This document shows positions 8,790-16,518 of a DNA stretch of 45,452 nt, one piece after another. Made by a program: the position numbers and the translations under genes. A model generated the notes under the pieces. That model was not told the DNA's origin. It did not search any database and worked only from the letters and a program-made list of their open reading frames with translations. Source of the DNA: Candidatus Avispirillum faecium (GTDB taxonomy: Bacteria > Bacillota > Clostridia > Oscillospirales > CAG-272); the NCBI GenBank assembly GCA_904396155.1, contig CAJFOI010000049.1:1-45452 (forward strand), written 5' to 3'. Position 1 is the stretch's first letter, and each line of letters starts with the position of its first letter.

Positions 8790-9305
8790 TTATTTTTTCT
8801 TCCATGCAGCCGCGTACTGCATAATCGGCTTGCTGGTGGAAACGGTGATTACAATGATGGAAGAAAGCACCAGGCCGAACACACCCTGGGCAAGGTTGCC
8901 CGGAACATTTACAAGGGCAACCGACGGCGTATACAGCAGACATTCGTAAAGGAAATAACCGCCAATCATCACCGATTCCGCCAGAGCGGCTACAAAAACG
9001 AACCATCCCCGCGGCCGCACAGACCGGCACAAAAGAGCAAATACCAGTGCCATGCACCCTTTGATAAGAAAAGTGGCCGGTGCGTACAAGGCAAAACCCA
9101 GAACAATATCGGAAAGCGCCGAACCGATTGCTGCGGCAGCAAACCCCCAGCCCGGTCCCAGGAAAAATGCAGCAGTGATGACAAATACATCTCCAAAGTT
9201 TCCATAGCCGCTGCCAGGAAGAGGAACACTCAGCATCATCGTCGCTACAAAAATCGCTGCGGCAAACAGCGCCGAACTCACAAGTCGCCGAATCTGTTTA
9301 TGCAT
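8790..9305 (-). CDS. ECF transporter S component (PF07155-like)
   Basis: The 171-residue integral membrane protein has five to six hydrophobic segments and the pattern of ECF-type vitamin transporter S components: N-terminal ALFAAAIFVATM, the GNFGDVFVITAAFFLGP block (residues 35-51), SALSDIVLGFALYAPATFLIKG (63-84) and a basic C-terminus. S components bind a vitamin or precursor and dock onto a shared EcfAAT energy module, which is not in this window. The class includes transporters assigned to hydroxymethylpyrimidine, pyridoxine, riboflavin and pantothenate, so the substrate cannot be chosen. AAGGAGG precedes the ATG, and a structured leader lies at 9324-9366. Confidence 0.88.
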   Translation of the reverse strand: MHKQIRRLVSSALFAAAIFVATMMLSVPLPGSGYGNFGDVFVITAAFFLGPGWGFAAAAIGSALSDIVLGFALYAPATFLIKGCMALVFALLCRSVRPRGWFVFVAALAESVMIGGYFLYECLLYTPSVALVNVPGNLAQGVFGLVLSSIIVITVSTSKPIMQYAAAWKKK

Positions 9306-9323
9306 ACATATACCTCCTTACCC

Positions 9324-9366
9324 GGTATCGTATGTACCAACCGTGTCTCGGTTTGCAGGCGATACC
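9324..9366 (-). promoter_or_regulatory. Structured leader before the ECF S component
   Basis: On the minus strand, GGTATCG (9360-9366) pairs with CGATACC (9324-9330), enclosing a second hairpin AACCG/CGGTT (9349-9353 with 9339-9343). The outer stem ends about 5 bases before the AAGGAGG ribosome site. Vitamin transporters are often controlled by riboswitches, but this does not match TPP, FMN, cobalamin or preQ1 consensus as I know them. Confidence 0.45.
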
Positions 9367-9418
9367 CAGGCAACTCAATTATATCACTTTTTTTCATTTG
9401 TGTGAAGTATTTTCATAA

Positions 9419-9447
9419 AAAACACCGGGAAAAATCCCGGTGTTTTT
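9419..9447 (-). terminator. Terminator of tRNA-Glu
   Basis: AACACCGGGA and TCCCGGTGTT form a 10-base stem around a short A/T loop, with a T-run on each strand. It sits immediately after the tRNA CCA end. Confidence 0.85.
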
Positions 9448-9522
9448 TGGTGACCCGTGGGGGAATCGAACCCCCGTTTCCGCCGTGAGAGGGCGGTGTC
9501 TTAGCCGCTTGACCAACGGGCC
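9448..9522 (-). tRNA. tRNA-Glu (CTC)
   Basis: A 75-base tRNA including encoded CCA. The acceptor GGCCCGT pairs with ACGGGTC, the anticodon loop CTCTCAC holds CTC between CCGCC and GGCGG, and the T-loop is GGTTCGAATCC. Confidence 0.95.
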
Positions 9523-9538
9523 GTTGTCGACAGGCAAT

Positions 9539-9567
9539 AGTATAGCATACCTTGACGGAAAATGCAA
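9539..9567 (-). promoter_or_regulatory. Promoter of tRNA-Glu
   Basis: On the minus strand TTGCAT (9562-9567) and TATACT (9539-9544) are 17 bases apart, just upstream of the tRNA. Confidence 0.75.
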
Positions 9568-9625
9568 TACCTTTTGCGAAAAATATCACGGCAAAACCTG
9601 TGTATCTCTTATGTTTCCCCCAAAA

Positions 9626-9660
9626 AGCCGCATCGCCTTAATTTATGCGGCGATGCGGCT
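9626..9660 (-). terminator. Terminator of the DUF4091-dockerin gene
   Basis: AGCCGCATCGCC (9626-9637) and GGCGATGCGGCT (9649-9660) are perfectly complementary 12-base arms, followed on the minus strand by TTTTT, seven bases after the stop codon. Confidence 0.88.
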
Positions 9661-9666
9661 TGGTTG

Positions 9667-11784
9667 TCAGTTCAGCGTAGTCTTTCCGGCTACATACAGA
9701 CGAAGGACAGCAATATCCCGTATGGTAATCCGACCGTCTTTTGTTACATCGCCGGCCAGTTTTTGCGTATCTGTCAGTTCTGTCCCCTGCGGCAATTTAT
9801 TTGCCATATACAGGCGTATCGTGGCAATGTCCCGTATGGATACCCGGCCATCTCCCGTCACATCTCCCGGAACATACTCCGGAGTGACGCTGGGGTCCGA
9901 CGCGCCGCACACAGTGCACACGCCGTCTACAAAGTTGTGCTCCGTTTTGGGAATCACTTCCGTGTAGGAGTCGCCGCACAACCGGCAGGTATAAGTGGCC
10001 AGACCTTCCTCTGTACAGGATGCAGGCGTTGTGACACTGTATACATAGTCGTGGGTGCAGCTCTCTGTCTTCAGAGCTTGTTCCACACTGTCGCCCAGGG
10101 CTTTGCGGACAGAGGCGTACTGTTCGGCATCTGTAGAATAATGAACCATTCCGGTGGTAAGCTGGTCAATGAGTGCATCTGCCGCACCTTCTCCCTGAAG
10201 GTCTTCCAGCATGGTGAGCATCTGGAAATCTTCAATCCCGTCCCGCATGGCCTCCAGGCGCAGGCTGCCTACTGGACCGTCAATCCCATATTTGGATCCG
10301 GGGTACAGGAGAATCGATTCGCCGTGGGCGTCGGGATATGCAGCATTGGATATGTTGTTTTCATAAGGATCCGCCGTATCTGCAAGCCAGAAGTTGGCGA
10401 AGTTATAGAGAAATCCGTCCACATCATTGTCGAACTGCTGCCAGAAGAGGATGCGCTGTGCGGTGCCGTCTGTCTGCATGTAGTAGTTGATATACGGAGC
10501 TTCCACATCCCAGGAAATAAACCACCATACCTTCTGGCCGTCTTCCCGCTTTTCTGCCATCCGTTCCTTGAAGGTACCGTATACGCTGTCCCACTTTTCC
10601 GGCTGCAGAACTTTCGCACCGGGGACGGACAGCTCTTCTTTGTCGGTAAAGGCAAACGTTTTGGAGCACCAGAGGTTGACAAAATCGCTGTAATACTCGA
10701 TCTGATCGATGGTTTCCCCCTCGGGGGTGGTGTAATCGATGTCATTGATATATGTAGAAATAAACCAGAAAGGTACCTGGGCATAGTCGGGTGTATACGG
10801 AGATACTGCCTTTGCAATTTGATCATAATGCGCCCGCAGTGCTTCCAGGTCTGCAGGGGTTGCCGCGTCTACGACGTTGCTGAAATAATATGCCTTGTCA
10901 AACCGTTCCTCTCCCCCTTCTCCGCTGAAAACATTGGCAAACAGGAAACGCATCATAGCGGTGTTGTTGATGGGATAGCGGAAGGAAGTGACCCGTGGAT
11001 TGTCCATATAGGCGGCGGCTTCCGGACGGGTCAGAGAATAGGGGAGTGTACAAGCGCTGATACGATTTTCCAACAGGTAGTCGTAATATACCTTATACAG
11101 CTCCGTATCAGACAGTTCTGTTGTACCCGCGTGGGCCTGCACAAGGTAGCTTTGATTCAAATCCACACTGGTGGCGCAGGCAGTTTCCTCCGAAAGTGCA
11201 AAATCCCAAACATAGGCGAAAACTGTAGCCCGCTTTACCTCTTCGCCGGCGCTGTTGTGGACGGTGAGATCGGCAGAATACCAGCCTGCGGGCGTATCTT
11301 CGGCGGTCTTTAATTGAATCAGAAATGCCTGGGAGGACCCGGCAGGCAAATCAAAGGCGCCATAGGCGGACAGCGGCGGGATCGCATCCGGCACCATGCC
11401 GTGTTCCGCACAGTCGTGGTAGTATTGGATAAACAGCTCACTGTCAATGCTGTCGCCTGCTTCGTTCACAAAGGGCGTGATCTGCGCGGTCAGTCCCGTC
11501 CGTCCCTCCTTTGCATACAGTACAAACTGGATATTTTCAATCTCGTTTTTTGCCATATAGGCGGCAAAAGTGTCCATACCGCTGCTCTGTGTCTCGGAGC
11601 TGCAGATTTTTTTGCTGCTGTAGTCAAACCACAATGCGATGCCACTGTCTTCCTTCGCAGCTTGTACTGGTATGTAGGAGACAGTGGGATCCTCTGCCGC
11701 ATGTCCTGCAGGAATAGCGCAGAGGGCCATAGAGACCATCAGAACAATCGCAAGGAGACAGGAAAGACTTTTTTTCATTTCCAA
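9667..11784 (-). CDS. Secreted DUF4091 protein with C-terminal dockerin
   Basis: The 705-residue secreted protein has a Lys-rich signal peptide (cleavage near AGHAA, about 30). A large glycoside-hydrolase-like region ends in a DUF4091-type block (SLRLEAMRDGIEDFQML, about 515-531). Next comes a Cys-pair region (YTCRLCGDSYTE and CTVCGA, about 575-635), then a type I dockerin with two calcium-binding repeats (GDVTGDGRVSIRDIATIRL and GDVTKDGRITIRDIAVLRL). Dockerins bind cohesins on scaffoldins or the cell surface. The annotated start is TTG 11784, five bases after AAAGGA; ATG 11778 is the alternative and gives the same mature protein. The catalytic activity is not established. Confidence 0.88.
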   Translation of the reverse strand: MEMKKSLSCLLAIVLMVSMALCAIPAGHAAEDPTVSYIPVQAAKEDSGIALWFDYSSKKICSSETQSSGMDTFAAYMAKNEIENIQFVLYAKEGRTGLTAQITPFVNEAGDSIDSELFIQYYHDCAEHGMVPDAIPPLSAYGAFDLPAGSSQAFLIQLKTAEDTPAGWYSADLTVHNSAGEEVKRATVFAYVWDFALSEETACATSVDLNQSYLVQAHAGTTELSDTELYKVYYDYLLENRISACTLPYSLTRPEAAAYMDNPRVTSFRYPINNTAMMRFLFANVFSGEGGEERFDKAYYFSNVVDAATPADLEALRAHYDQIAKAVSPYTPDYAQVPFWFISTYINDIDYTTPEGETIDQIEYYSDFVNLWCSKTFAFTDKEELSVPGAKVLQPEKWDSVYGTFKERMAEKREDGQKVWWFISWDVEAPYINYYMQTDGTAQRILFWQQFDNDVDGFLYNFANFWLADTADPYENNISNAAYPDAHGESILLYPGSKYGIDGPVGSLRLEAMRDGIEDFQMLTMLEDLQGEGAADALIDQLTTGMVHYSTDAEQYASVRKALGDSVEQALKTESCTHDYVYSVTTPASCTEEGLATYTCRLCGDSYTEVIPKTEHNFVDGVCTVCGASDPSVTPEYVPGDVTGDGRVSIRDIATIRLYMANKLPQGTELTDTQKLAGDVTKDGRITIRDIAVLRLYVAGKTTLN

Positions 11785-11814
11785 TGAATTCCTTTCTGAT
11801 ATATTTGTGTATAA

Positions 11815-11843
11815 ATTATATACAAAATATGAAAGAAAGTCAA
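11815..11843 (-). promoter_or_regulatory. Promoter of the DUF4091-dockerin gene
   Basis: On the minus strand TTGACT (11838-11843), a 17-base spacer and TATAAT (11815-11820) lie about 30 bases upstream of the start codon. Confidence 0.85.
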
Positions 11844-11877
11844 CTGGATTTTTGTCTGTATTTTTATCCCGAAAAAT

Positions 11878-12525
11878 TTATTTTTGCAAAATCATTTCCA
11901 GCAGCTGCGCCGGACTGTCCGCAAGCTGTCGGGCGCCGGCCGCCGTCAGTTCTTCCCGGCTGCGGAATCCCCAGGTGACAAAAATCCCGTCTACGCGGGC
12001 GCCTTTTGCAGTTTGTACGTCTACGTCCGAATCTCCCACATACAGAGGATGACTGCAGTGCAAAAGCCGGATCGCTTCTAAAAGGGAATCTGGTGCGGGC
12101 TTGCGGGGAACACCGTCTCTGTCGCCCAGTGCCAGTGTGATCTTTCCGGGAAAATACTGCGCTGCCAGCTTTTTGACAGCAAAGTCTACTTTGTTGGAGA
12201 CGATCGCAGCAGGAATGCCTTCCGCCTGCAACCTTTCCAGCATCTGCGGAATGCCCTCGTAGGGCCTTGTTTTATTTTCACAGTTTTCTCTGTAGTGACG
12301 CGTGAAGCGTTGGTGTACAAAATCGATGACTTTGGGATCGGTAACGGGGGCTACGGATCGGACAATCAGCACGGGCACCCCGTCACCGATAAATCTGCGC
12401 ACCTCTTCTGTGGTGCGCAGGGGAAGTCCGGCGGCGGAAAGCGCAAAATTCACGCTGTCTGCCAGGTCTTCCAGTGTGTTAAGAAGTGTTCCGTCCAAAT
12501 CGAAAATAACGGCGTCGTAGTTCAT
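11878..12525 (-). CDS. HAD family phosphatase (phosphoglycolate phosphatase-like)
   Basis: The 215-residue protein is a subfamily I HAD hydrolase: motif I DLDGTLLNT (residues 9-17, nucleophile Asp9 and acid/base Asp11), motif II with VSNK (about 110), a conserved Lys region near 140, and motif IV VGDSDVDVQTAKGA (about 167-180). The cap between motifs I and II is helical, as in Gph, PpaX and PGMB enzymes. The substrate cannot be assigned from sequence. It follows the arginase-like gene by about 200 bases and is upstream of the dockerin gene, which has its own promoter. Confidence 0.88.
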   Translation of the reverse strand: MNYDAVIFDLDGTLLNTLEDLADSVNFALSAAGLPLRTTEEVRRFIGDGVPVLIVRSVAPVTDPKVIDFVHQRFTRHYRENCENKTRPYEGIPQMLERLQAEGIPAAIVSNKVDFAVKKLAAQYFPGKITLALGDRDGVPRKPAPDSLLEAIRLLHCSHPLYVGDSDVDVQTAKGARVDGIFVTWGFRSREELTAAGARQLADSPAQLLEMILQK

Positions 12526-12728
12526 AAATGTTTTGCCTTTCTATTGGGTGTCTTGACAGCAGCGTTGACAAAAACGCACCGCAAAGCACAGTGTTTACCA
12601 TGATTGACTTTGATTCATCGTGAAAAACCACTTTGTGCTCGTCCACATTATAGATATAGAGGATATTTTGCTTTTTGTCAGGTACGGGTATCCTTCTGTC
12701 CCACTCACAAAAGGATTTCCTGCAAGGT
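12526..12728. other. 203-base intergenic region, no gene seen
   Basis: No convincing gene or terminator was found between the HAD and arginase-like genes. The plus-strand string GGGTGTCTTGACAG near 12547-12560 is identical to the start of the tadA promoter at 13769-13782, and GCAGCGTTG follows in both, but here no -10 box follows at the right distance. Confidence 0.4.
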
Positions 12729-13592
12729 TCAATCGTCGCTTGCATCCGTGAACAGGTGGATCCCTGACAAAAGCTTGTGCAGTTTGTGTGCTTCAAACGG
12801 CAGGTACTCTGCAATCGTAAAGCCGACCACATCGGTGTTTTTCGTAATAACTTCAAAAACTTTGGTCAGCTTCTCCATTGTCATTTTCCCGCCGCCGGAG
12901 CCATCGCCCACCAACTCCGGGTTGGCAAAATAAGTAGAATGAAAGAAATGTTCATCCAATACGTCGATGTCAAAATGGATCAGCATGTGTTCAAAACGCC
13001 TTGTAAACGCGCTTATTTCTTCATCCGAGACAAAACGCGCATTCTGAATTTGATATTTTACACCTGCGCTGCGCAGGAATTTTTCCTGATAATCGTGGAT
13101 GGGCTGGAGTCCGATGTAAAGAACTGCATCCGGCGCAAAAAATCCGTTTTTTACCTGGGCGGAGAGCTGCTTTGCCCCGTGTCCCAGCAGACTGCCCAGC
13201 ACCATCGCGTGGGCGTTGGGATAACCATCCTTTACGGTGGAGACATCAGGATGCGCGTCAATCCAGACAATGCCTGTATTACCATAGAGACCGTGCAAAT
13301 AATCGAAGGGAGCCAGCGAAACCACGCAGTTTCCGCCGATCGTAATGATGCGGTCCGGTTTTTCGGCCTCCAGTTTCGTCTGTGCATCTTTGATTCCTGC
13401 GAGAACTTCTTCTTCGGCATAGATTCCGTTGGTAATCTTTTTGACTTTTCCGTCCGGCGGTGCAATTTCCACTTTTACAAGCGGCTGGCTTTCATTTTGC
13501 GGCAGCAGATGCTGAAGCAGGTTTGCTCCAAAATAATATGTGTCCAGTCCGCCGCTGACATGATCTGCATACAGCAATCTGATCGTTTTCAT
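12729..13592 (-). CDS. Arginase/ureohydrolase-fold protein with altered metal site
   Basis: The 287-residue protein has the ureohydrolase fold: IVWIDAHPDVST (Asp112, His114, Asp116), HFDIDVLD (Asp208, Asp210) and a late IAEYLPFE. Arginases and agmatinases hydrolyse guanidino compounds to urea using two Mn ions. The usual GGDHS motif is here GGNCVVS (87-92), so the His that ligates the first Mn is Cys89. The protein may bind metal differently, act on another substrate or be non-catalytic. A 25-base inverted repeat lies upstream at 13634-13658. No arginine or polyamine genes are adjacent. Confidence 0.82.
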   Translation of the reverse strand: MKTIRLLYADHVSGGLDTYYFGANLLQHLLPQNESQPLVKVEIAPPDGKVKKITNGIYAEEEVLAGIKDAQTKLEAEKPDRIITIGGNCVVSLAPFDYLHGLYGNTGIVWIDAHPDVSTVKDGYPNAHAMVLGSLLGHGAKQLSAQVKNGFFAPDAVLYIGLQPIHDYQEKFLRSAGVKYQIQNARFVSDEEISAFTRRFEHMLIHFDIDVLDEHFFHSTYFANPELVGDGSGGGKMTMEKLTKVFEVITKNTDVVGFTIAEYLPFEAHKLHKLLSGIHLFTDASDD

Positions 13593-13633
13593 CTTTACAG
13601 CTCTCCGTATTTCAATGGCAATCTTTTGTTTGG

Positions 13634-13658
13634 TTCATCATATCCGCGTGATGATGAA
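13634..13658. repeat. Inverted repeat upstream of the arginase-like gene
   Basis: TTCATCAT (13634-13641) and ATGATGAA (13651-13658) are perfect 8-base arms around 9 bases. It lies about 40 bases upstream of the arginase-like start, where an operator would sit. No clear -35/-10 pair was found for that gene. Confidence 0.4.
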
Positions 13659-13775
13659 TAGATCCGCGCCAGTCTTGAAGAAAACGCGCATTTTTCATGC
13701 GCATCCATCAAGATAAGACCCCTATGATTCGTCTTTGCGCCTTTTTATCAAAAGCGGCGTTATAACACGGGTGTC

Positions 13776-13804
13776 TTGACAGGATTTTTGCAGCGTTGTA
13801 TACT
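13776..13804 (+). promoter_or_regulatory. Promoter of tadA
   Basis: TTGACA (13776-13781) and TATACT (13799-13804) with a 17-base spacer, 27 bases before the start codon. Confidence 0.85.
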
Positions 13805-13830
13805 GAAAAAAATGAGACCCAGAGGTGAAT

Positions 13831-14322
13831 ATGGAAAGAGACGAGAAGCGGGAACTTTATTATATGACAGTGGCCTTGGAGGAAGCCGCTGCCTGTGCTG
13901 CCGCCGGCGAGGTACCGGTGGGAGCGGTGATCGTGCGGGGAGACAAAATTCTGGCACGATGCGGAAACAGCCGGGAGCGGGAGCAGGACGCTACTGCCCA
14001 CGCGGAGCTGTCCGCCATTCGCAAAGCCTGCCAGCTGCTGGGGGGGTGGCATTTGACCGGCTGTGAGCTGTATGTGACGCTGGAGCCGTGTCCCATGTGT
14101 GCCGGCGCCATTATCAATGCCCGGATCCCGCGGGTAATTGTCGGTGCAAAGGACCCCAAAGGCGGCGCCTTTGGCAGTATTGTAGACCTCAATGCATACC
14201 CCTGGAACCATCGGCCCGATGTTCTCTTCGGTGTACAAGAGGCAGAGTGTGCTGCAATTCTCACAGACTTTTTCCGCTGCAGGCGCGCCGCAGGTCCCCG
14301 CTGGAAGAAAAAGAAGGAATAG
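13831..14322 (+). CDS. tadA: tRNA adenosine(34) deaminase TadA
   Basis: The 163-residue zinc deaminase converts A34 of tRNA-Arg(ACG) to inosine. The cytidine-deaminase-fold motifs are present: AHAE with His57 and catalytic Glu59, and PCPMCAGA with Cys87 and Cys90 completing the zinc site; VPVGAVIV lies at 28-35. ATG 13831 is preferred because AGAGGTG directly precedes it; an in-frame GTG at 13825 lies inside that site. In many Firmicutes the SRP RNA and dnaX follow tadA; here the next gene is convergent ynbB-like and no SRP RNA was recognised. The C-terminus is unusually basic. Confidence 0.95.
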   Translation: MERDEKRELYYMTVALEEAAACAAAGEVPVGAVIVRGDKILARCGNSREREQDATAHAELSAIRKACQLLGGWHLTGCELYVTLEPCPMCAGAIINARIPRVIVGAKDPKGGAFGSIVDLNAYPWNHRPDVLFGVQEAECAAILTDFFRCRRAAGPRWKKKKE

Positions 14323-14351
14323 GGGGCACTTTTGACCGGCGCACGCACCTG

Positions 14352-15611
14352 TTATTTTTTGGGGCCACAGCGGTCCGCTGCGGCCATAATTCCCAGCCGG
14401 GCGCTTTCATAGGTAAGTCCCCCCTGTAGAAAGGCCAGATATGGGGGACGCATGGGACCGTCGGCAGACAACTCAATGGAGGAACCTCCCACGAAAGCGC
14501 CGGCCGCCATAATTACGGGATCGTCGTATCCGGGCATATCCCACGGTTCCGGAGACACGTAAGCGTCTACCGGGGAGGCGGATTGAATTCCTCTGCAAAA
14601 TTCCACCAGAGCCTCCCCCCGCTCCAGACGGATTGTTTGGATGATGTCGCTGCGCAGCTCGAAGGGACCGGGATTTACCGTATATCCCAGCTGCTGAAAA
14701 ATATAGGCGGCAAGGTGGGCTGTCCGCAGCGCCTGTGCAGTGGTATGGGGTGCATAAAAAAGGCCTCGGAGCAGGTTCCGGTTTTGCCCGAGAGATGCTC
14801 CCACCTCCAGGCCCACGCCGGGGCAGGTGAGCCGGTTGGCCGCAAGCGCCACAGCCTGCTCGCTTCCCACCAAATACCCGCCGCAGTCCGCCAGCCCGCC
14901 GCCGGGATTTTTGATGAGAGAGCCAATCATCAGATCTACTCCCAGAACGCAGGGCTCTCGGTCTTCGGTAAATTCCCCGTAGCAGTTGTCCAGGACGATG
15001 TAGGGATTCCAGCCGGCCTCTTTTTTGACAAATGCCGCAGCTGCGCCGATTTCCTCAACTGTCAGAGTTTTGCGGTTTTGGTATCCCTTGGAGCGCTGGA
15101 GAAATACGACACGGATGCGGTCCTTGTACTGCTGCAGTGCAGCACCCACCGCCGGCAAATCTACACCTCCGTGTGTCCCGAGTTCAATTTGCACATACTC
15201 TATTCCAAAGTCGGAGAGACTGCCGCTTCCCTTCTTTCCGCCGATGCCGATCACTCCATGAAGCGTATCATAGGGGGCACCGGTGATAGACAGAAGAATG
15301 TCTCCCGGGCGAAGCAGGCCGAACAGGCCGATGGTGAGTGCGTGGGTGCCGCTCAGGATGGAGGGGCGCATGAATCCGGCCGCAGCGCCGAACACTTTTG
15401 CGGCAATCCGGTCGATGGTGTCCCGCCCCCGGTCCCCGTAGCCGTATCCAGTGGACGGAGCAAACAGAGATTCGGATACCCGCTCTTCCCGGAATACATC
15501 CAGAAGCTGTTCCGTGCGCAGGCGGGCCGTGTCGTCGATTTTTTGAAAAATATCGGAAAGGGCACTTTCGGCGGTTCGTGCCAGGTCTCTGATTTCATTT
15601 GTCAGTTGCAT
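14352..15611 (-). CDS. Methionine gamma-lyase family PLP protein (YnbB-like)
   Basis: The 419-residue protein belongs to the family often named aluminium resistance protein or methionine gamma-lyase family (PF06838). Visible landmarks are STGYGYGDRGRDTIDRIAAK (about 53-72), a substrate-pocket region with ILSGTHALTIGLFGLLRPGD, and SLIKNPGGGLADCGGYLVG (about 230), whose Lys is the likely PLP Schiff-base residue. The chemical role in cells is not established; B. subtilis YnbB is the namesake. It converges on tadA with a 29-base gap. A minus-strand promoter lies at 15640-15668. Confidence 0.9.
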   Translation of the reverse strand: MQLTNEIRDLARTAESALSDIFQKIDDTARLRTEQLLDVFREERVSESLFAPSTGYGYGDRGRDTIDRIAAKVFGAAAGFMRPSILSGTHALTIGLFGLLRPGDILLSITGAPYDTLHGVIGIGGKKGSGSLSDFGIEYVQIELGTHGGVDLPAVGAALQQYKDRIRVVFLQRSKGYQNRKTLTVEEIGAAAAFVKKEAGWNPYIVLDNCYGEFTEDREPCVLGVDLMIGSLIKNPGGGLADCGGYLVGSEQAVALAANRLTCPGVGLEVGASLGQNRNLLRGLFYAPHTTAQALRTAHLAAYIFQQLGYTVNPGPFELRSDIIQTIRLERGEALVEFCRGIQSASPVDAYVSPEPWDMPGYDDPVIMAAGAFVGGSSIELSADGPMRPPYLAFLQGGLTYESARLGIMAAADRCGPKK

Positions 15612-15639
15612 GGAAAACTCCGTTTGTTTATTTTCTTAT

Positions 15640-15668
15640 ATTTTATAAAAAAAGGGGAGCATTGTAAA
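15640..15668 (-). promoter_or_regulatory. Promoter of the YnbB-like gene
   Basis: On the minus strand TTTACA (15663-15668) and TAAAAT (15640-15645) with a 17-base spacer. Confidence 0.6.
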
Positions 15669-15750
15669 GTGTTCCATGCGGAAATTTTGTATTTAACCTG
15701 TATACAATGGTTTTGTTTCGAGAGGGCAAAGGGGAAATCCGGAAAAAAGA

Positions 15751-15778
15751 TTGCTTTTTTTAGACGGATGTGATAAAA
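15751..15778 (+). promoter_or_regulatory. Probable promoter of the cytidylate-kinase-like gene
   Basis: TTGCTT (15751-15756), a 16-base spacer and TAAAAT (15773-15778) lie about 70 bases upstream of the start codon. The match to consensus is moderate. Confidence 0.5.
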
Positions 15779-15847
15779 TACATTTGTAAAAGGACATAAA
15801 AACTGGCAAATATGCTATATACTTTTACAGAAAGGCAGGTTGTATAT

Positions 15848-16468
15848 ATGAATCATGTAATTACCATCGGACGCGAGCTGGGCAGCGGCGGGAGAACGGT
15901 AGGCAAAGAGGTGGCAAAACGGCTGGAGGTTCCCTATTATGACAGAGAGCTGATCGACGAGGCCGCAAAGGAAAGTGGACTTTCCGCAGATTTTATTGAA
16001 AACAACGAACAGGAGATCACCAGCAGCTTTCTGTACAATCTGGCCATGGGAAACAGCTACACATATGGGATGCTGGGCCTGGGGGGGACGAATTCCATGC
16101 CCCTGACCATGCAGGTATTTCTGGCTCAGCAAAAGGTGATCCAGAAATATGCAGCATCCCCTTGCGTAATTGTGGGCCGTTGTGCGGATTTTATTCTGCG
16201 GGAGAGGCCCAATGTGCTGAAAGTGTTTATATACTCCTCCATGGAAAAGCGGATCAAACGTGCAGTGGAAGAATATGGATATTCCCAGAAAAAGGCACTG
16301 GACGCAATCACGAAATCCGACAAGGGCCGCGCACGCCACTATGCCACTTTTACAGAATGGGAATGGAGCGACCGGCGTAATTATGACATGATGCTGAACA
16401 CGGGCTCTGTTGGGATAGACGGAGCCGCGCAGCTTATTTGTCAGGCGGTAGAGCAGGCAGAAAAATAA
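15848..16468 (+). CDS. Cytidylate kinase-like family protein
   Basis: The 206-residue protein matches the cytidylate-kinase-like family (PF13189) common in Clostridia: N-terminal ITIGRELGSGGRTVGKEVAK carries the P-loop (about 5-24), DRELIDEAAK follows at about 36, IVGRCADFIL near 110 is a second conserved block, and KSDKGRARHYATFTEWEW lies near 160. ATG 15848 is chosen because AAGGCAGGT precedes it by 8 bases. Family members are inferred nucleoside-monophosphate or related kinases, but no substrate has been settled to my knowledge. It is a single gene with a convergent ABC operon 50 bases downstream. Confidence 0.85.
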   Translation: MNHVITIGRELGSGGRTVGKEVAKRLEVPYYDRELIDEAAKESGLSADFIENNEQEITSSFLYNLAMGNSYTYGMLGLGGTNSMPLTMQVFLAQQKVIQKYAASPCVIVGRCADFILRERPNVLKVFIYSSMEKRIKRAVEEYGYSQKKALDAITKSDKGRARHYATFTEWEWSDRRNYDMMLNTGSVGIDGAAQLICQAVEQAEK

Positions 16469-16518
16469 AGAAATACAATAAAAGATCAGAAGAAAAACCC
16501 GGTGTTTGGAAACAAATC

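Noticed and set aside
12479-12856. An open frame on the minus strand spanning the gap between the HAD and arginase-like genes
   Set aside because: It overlaps both real genes out of frame, has no ribosome site and shows no family pattern.
14323-14351. SRP RNA after tadA, as in many Firmicutes
   Set aside because: Only 29 bases separate tadA from the convergent gene, with no room for it.
15690-15760. T-box or similar leader before the cytidylate-kinase-like gene
   Set aside because: No T-box sequence, specifier loop or terminator/antiterminator pair could be found.
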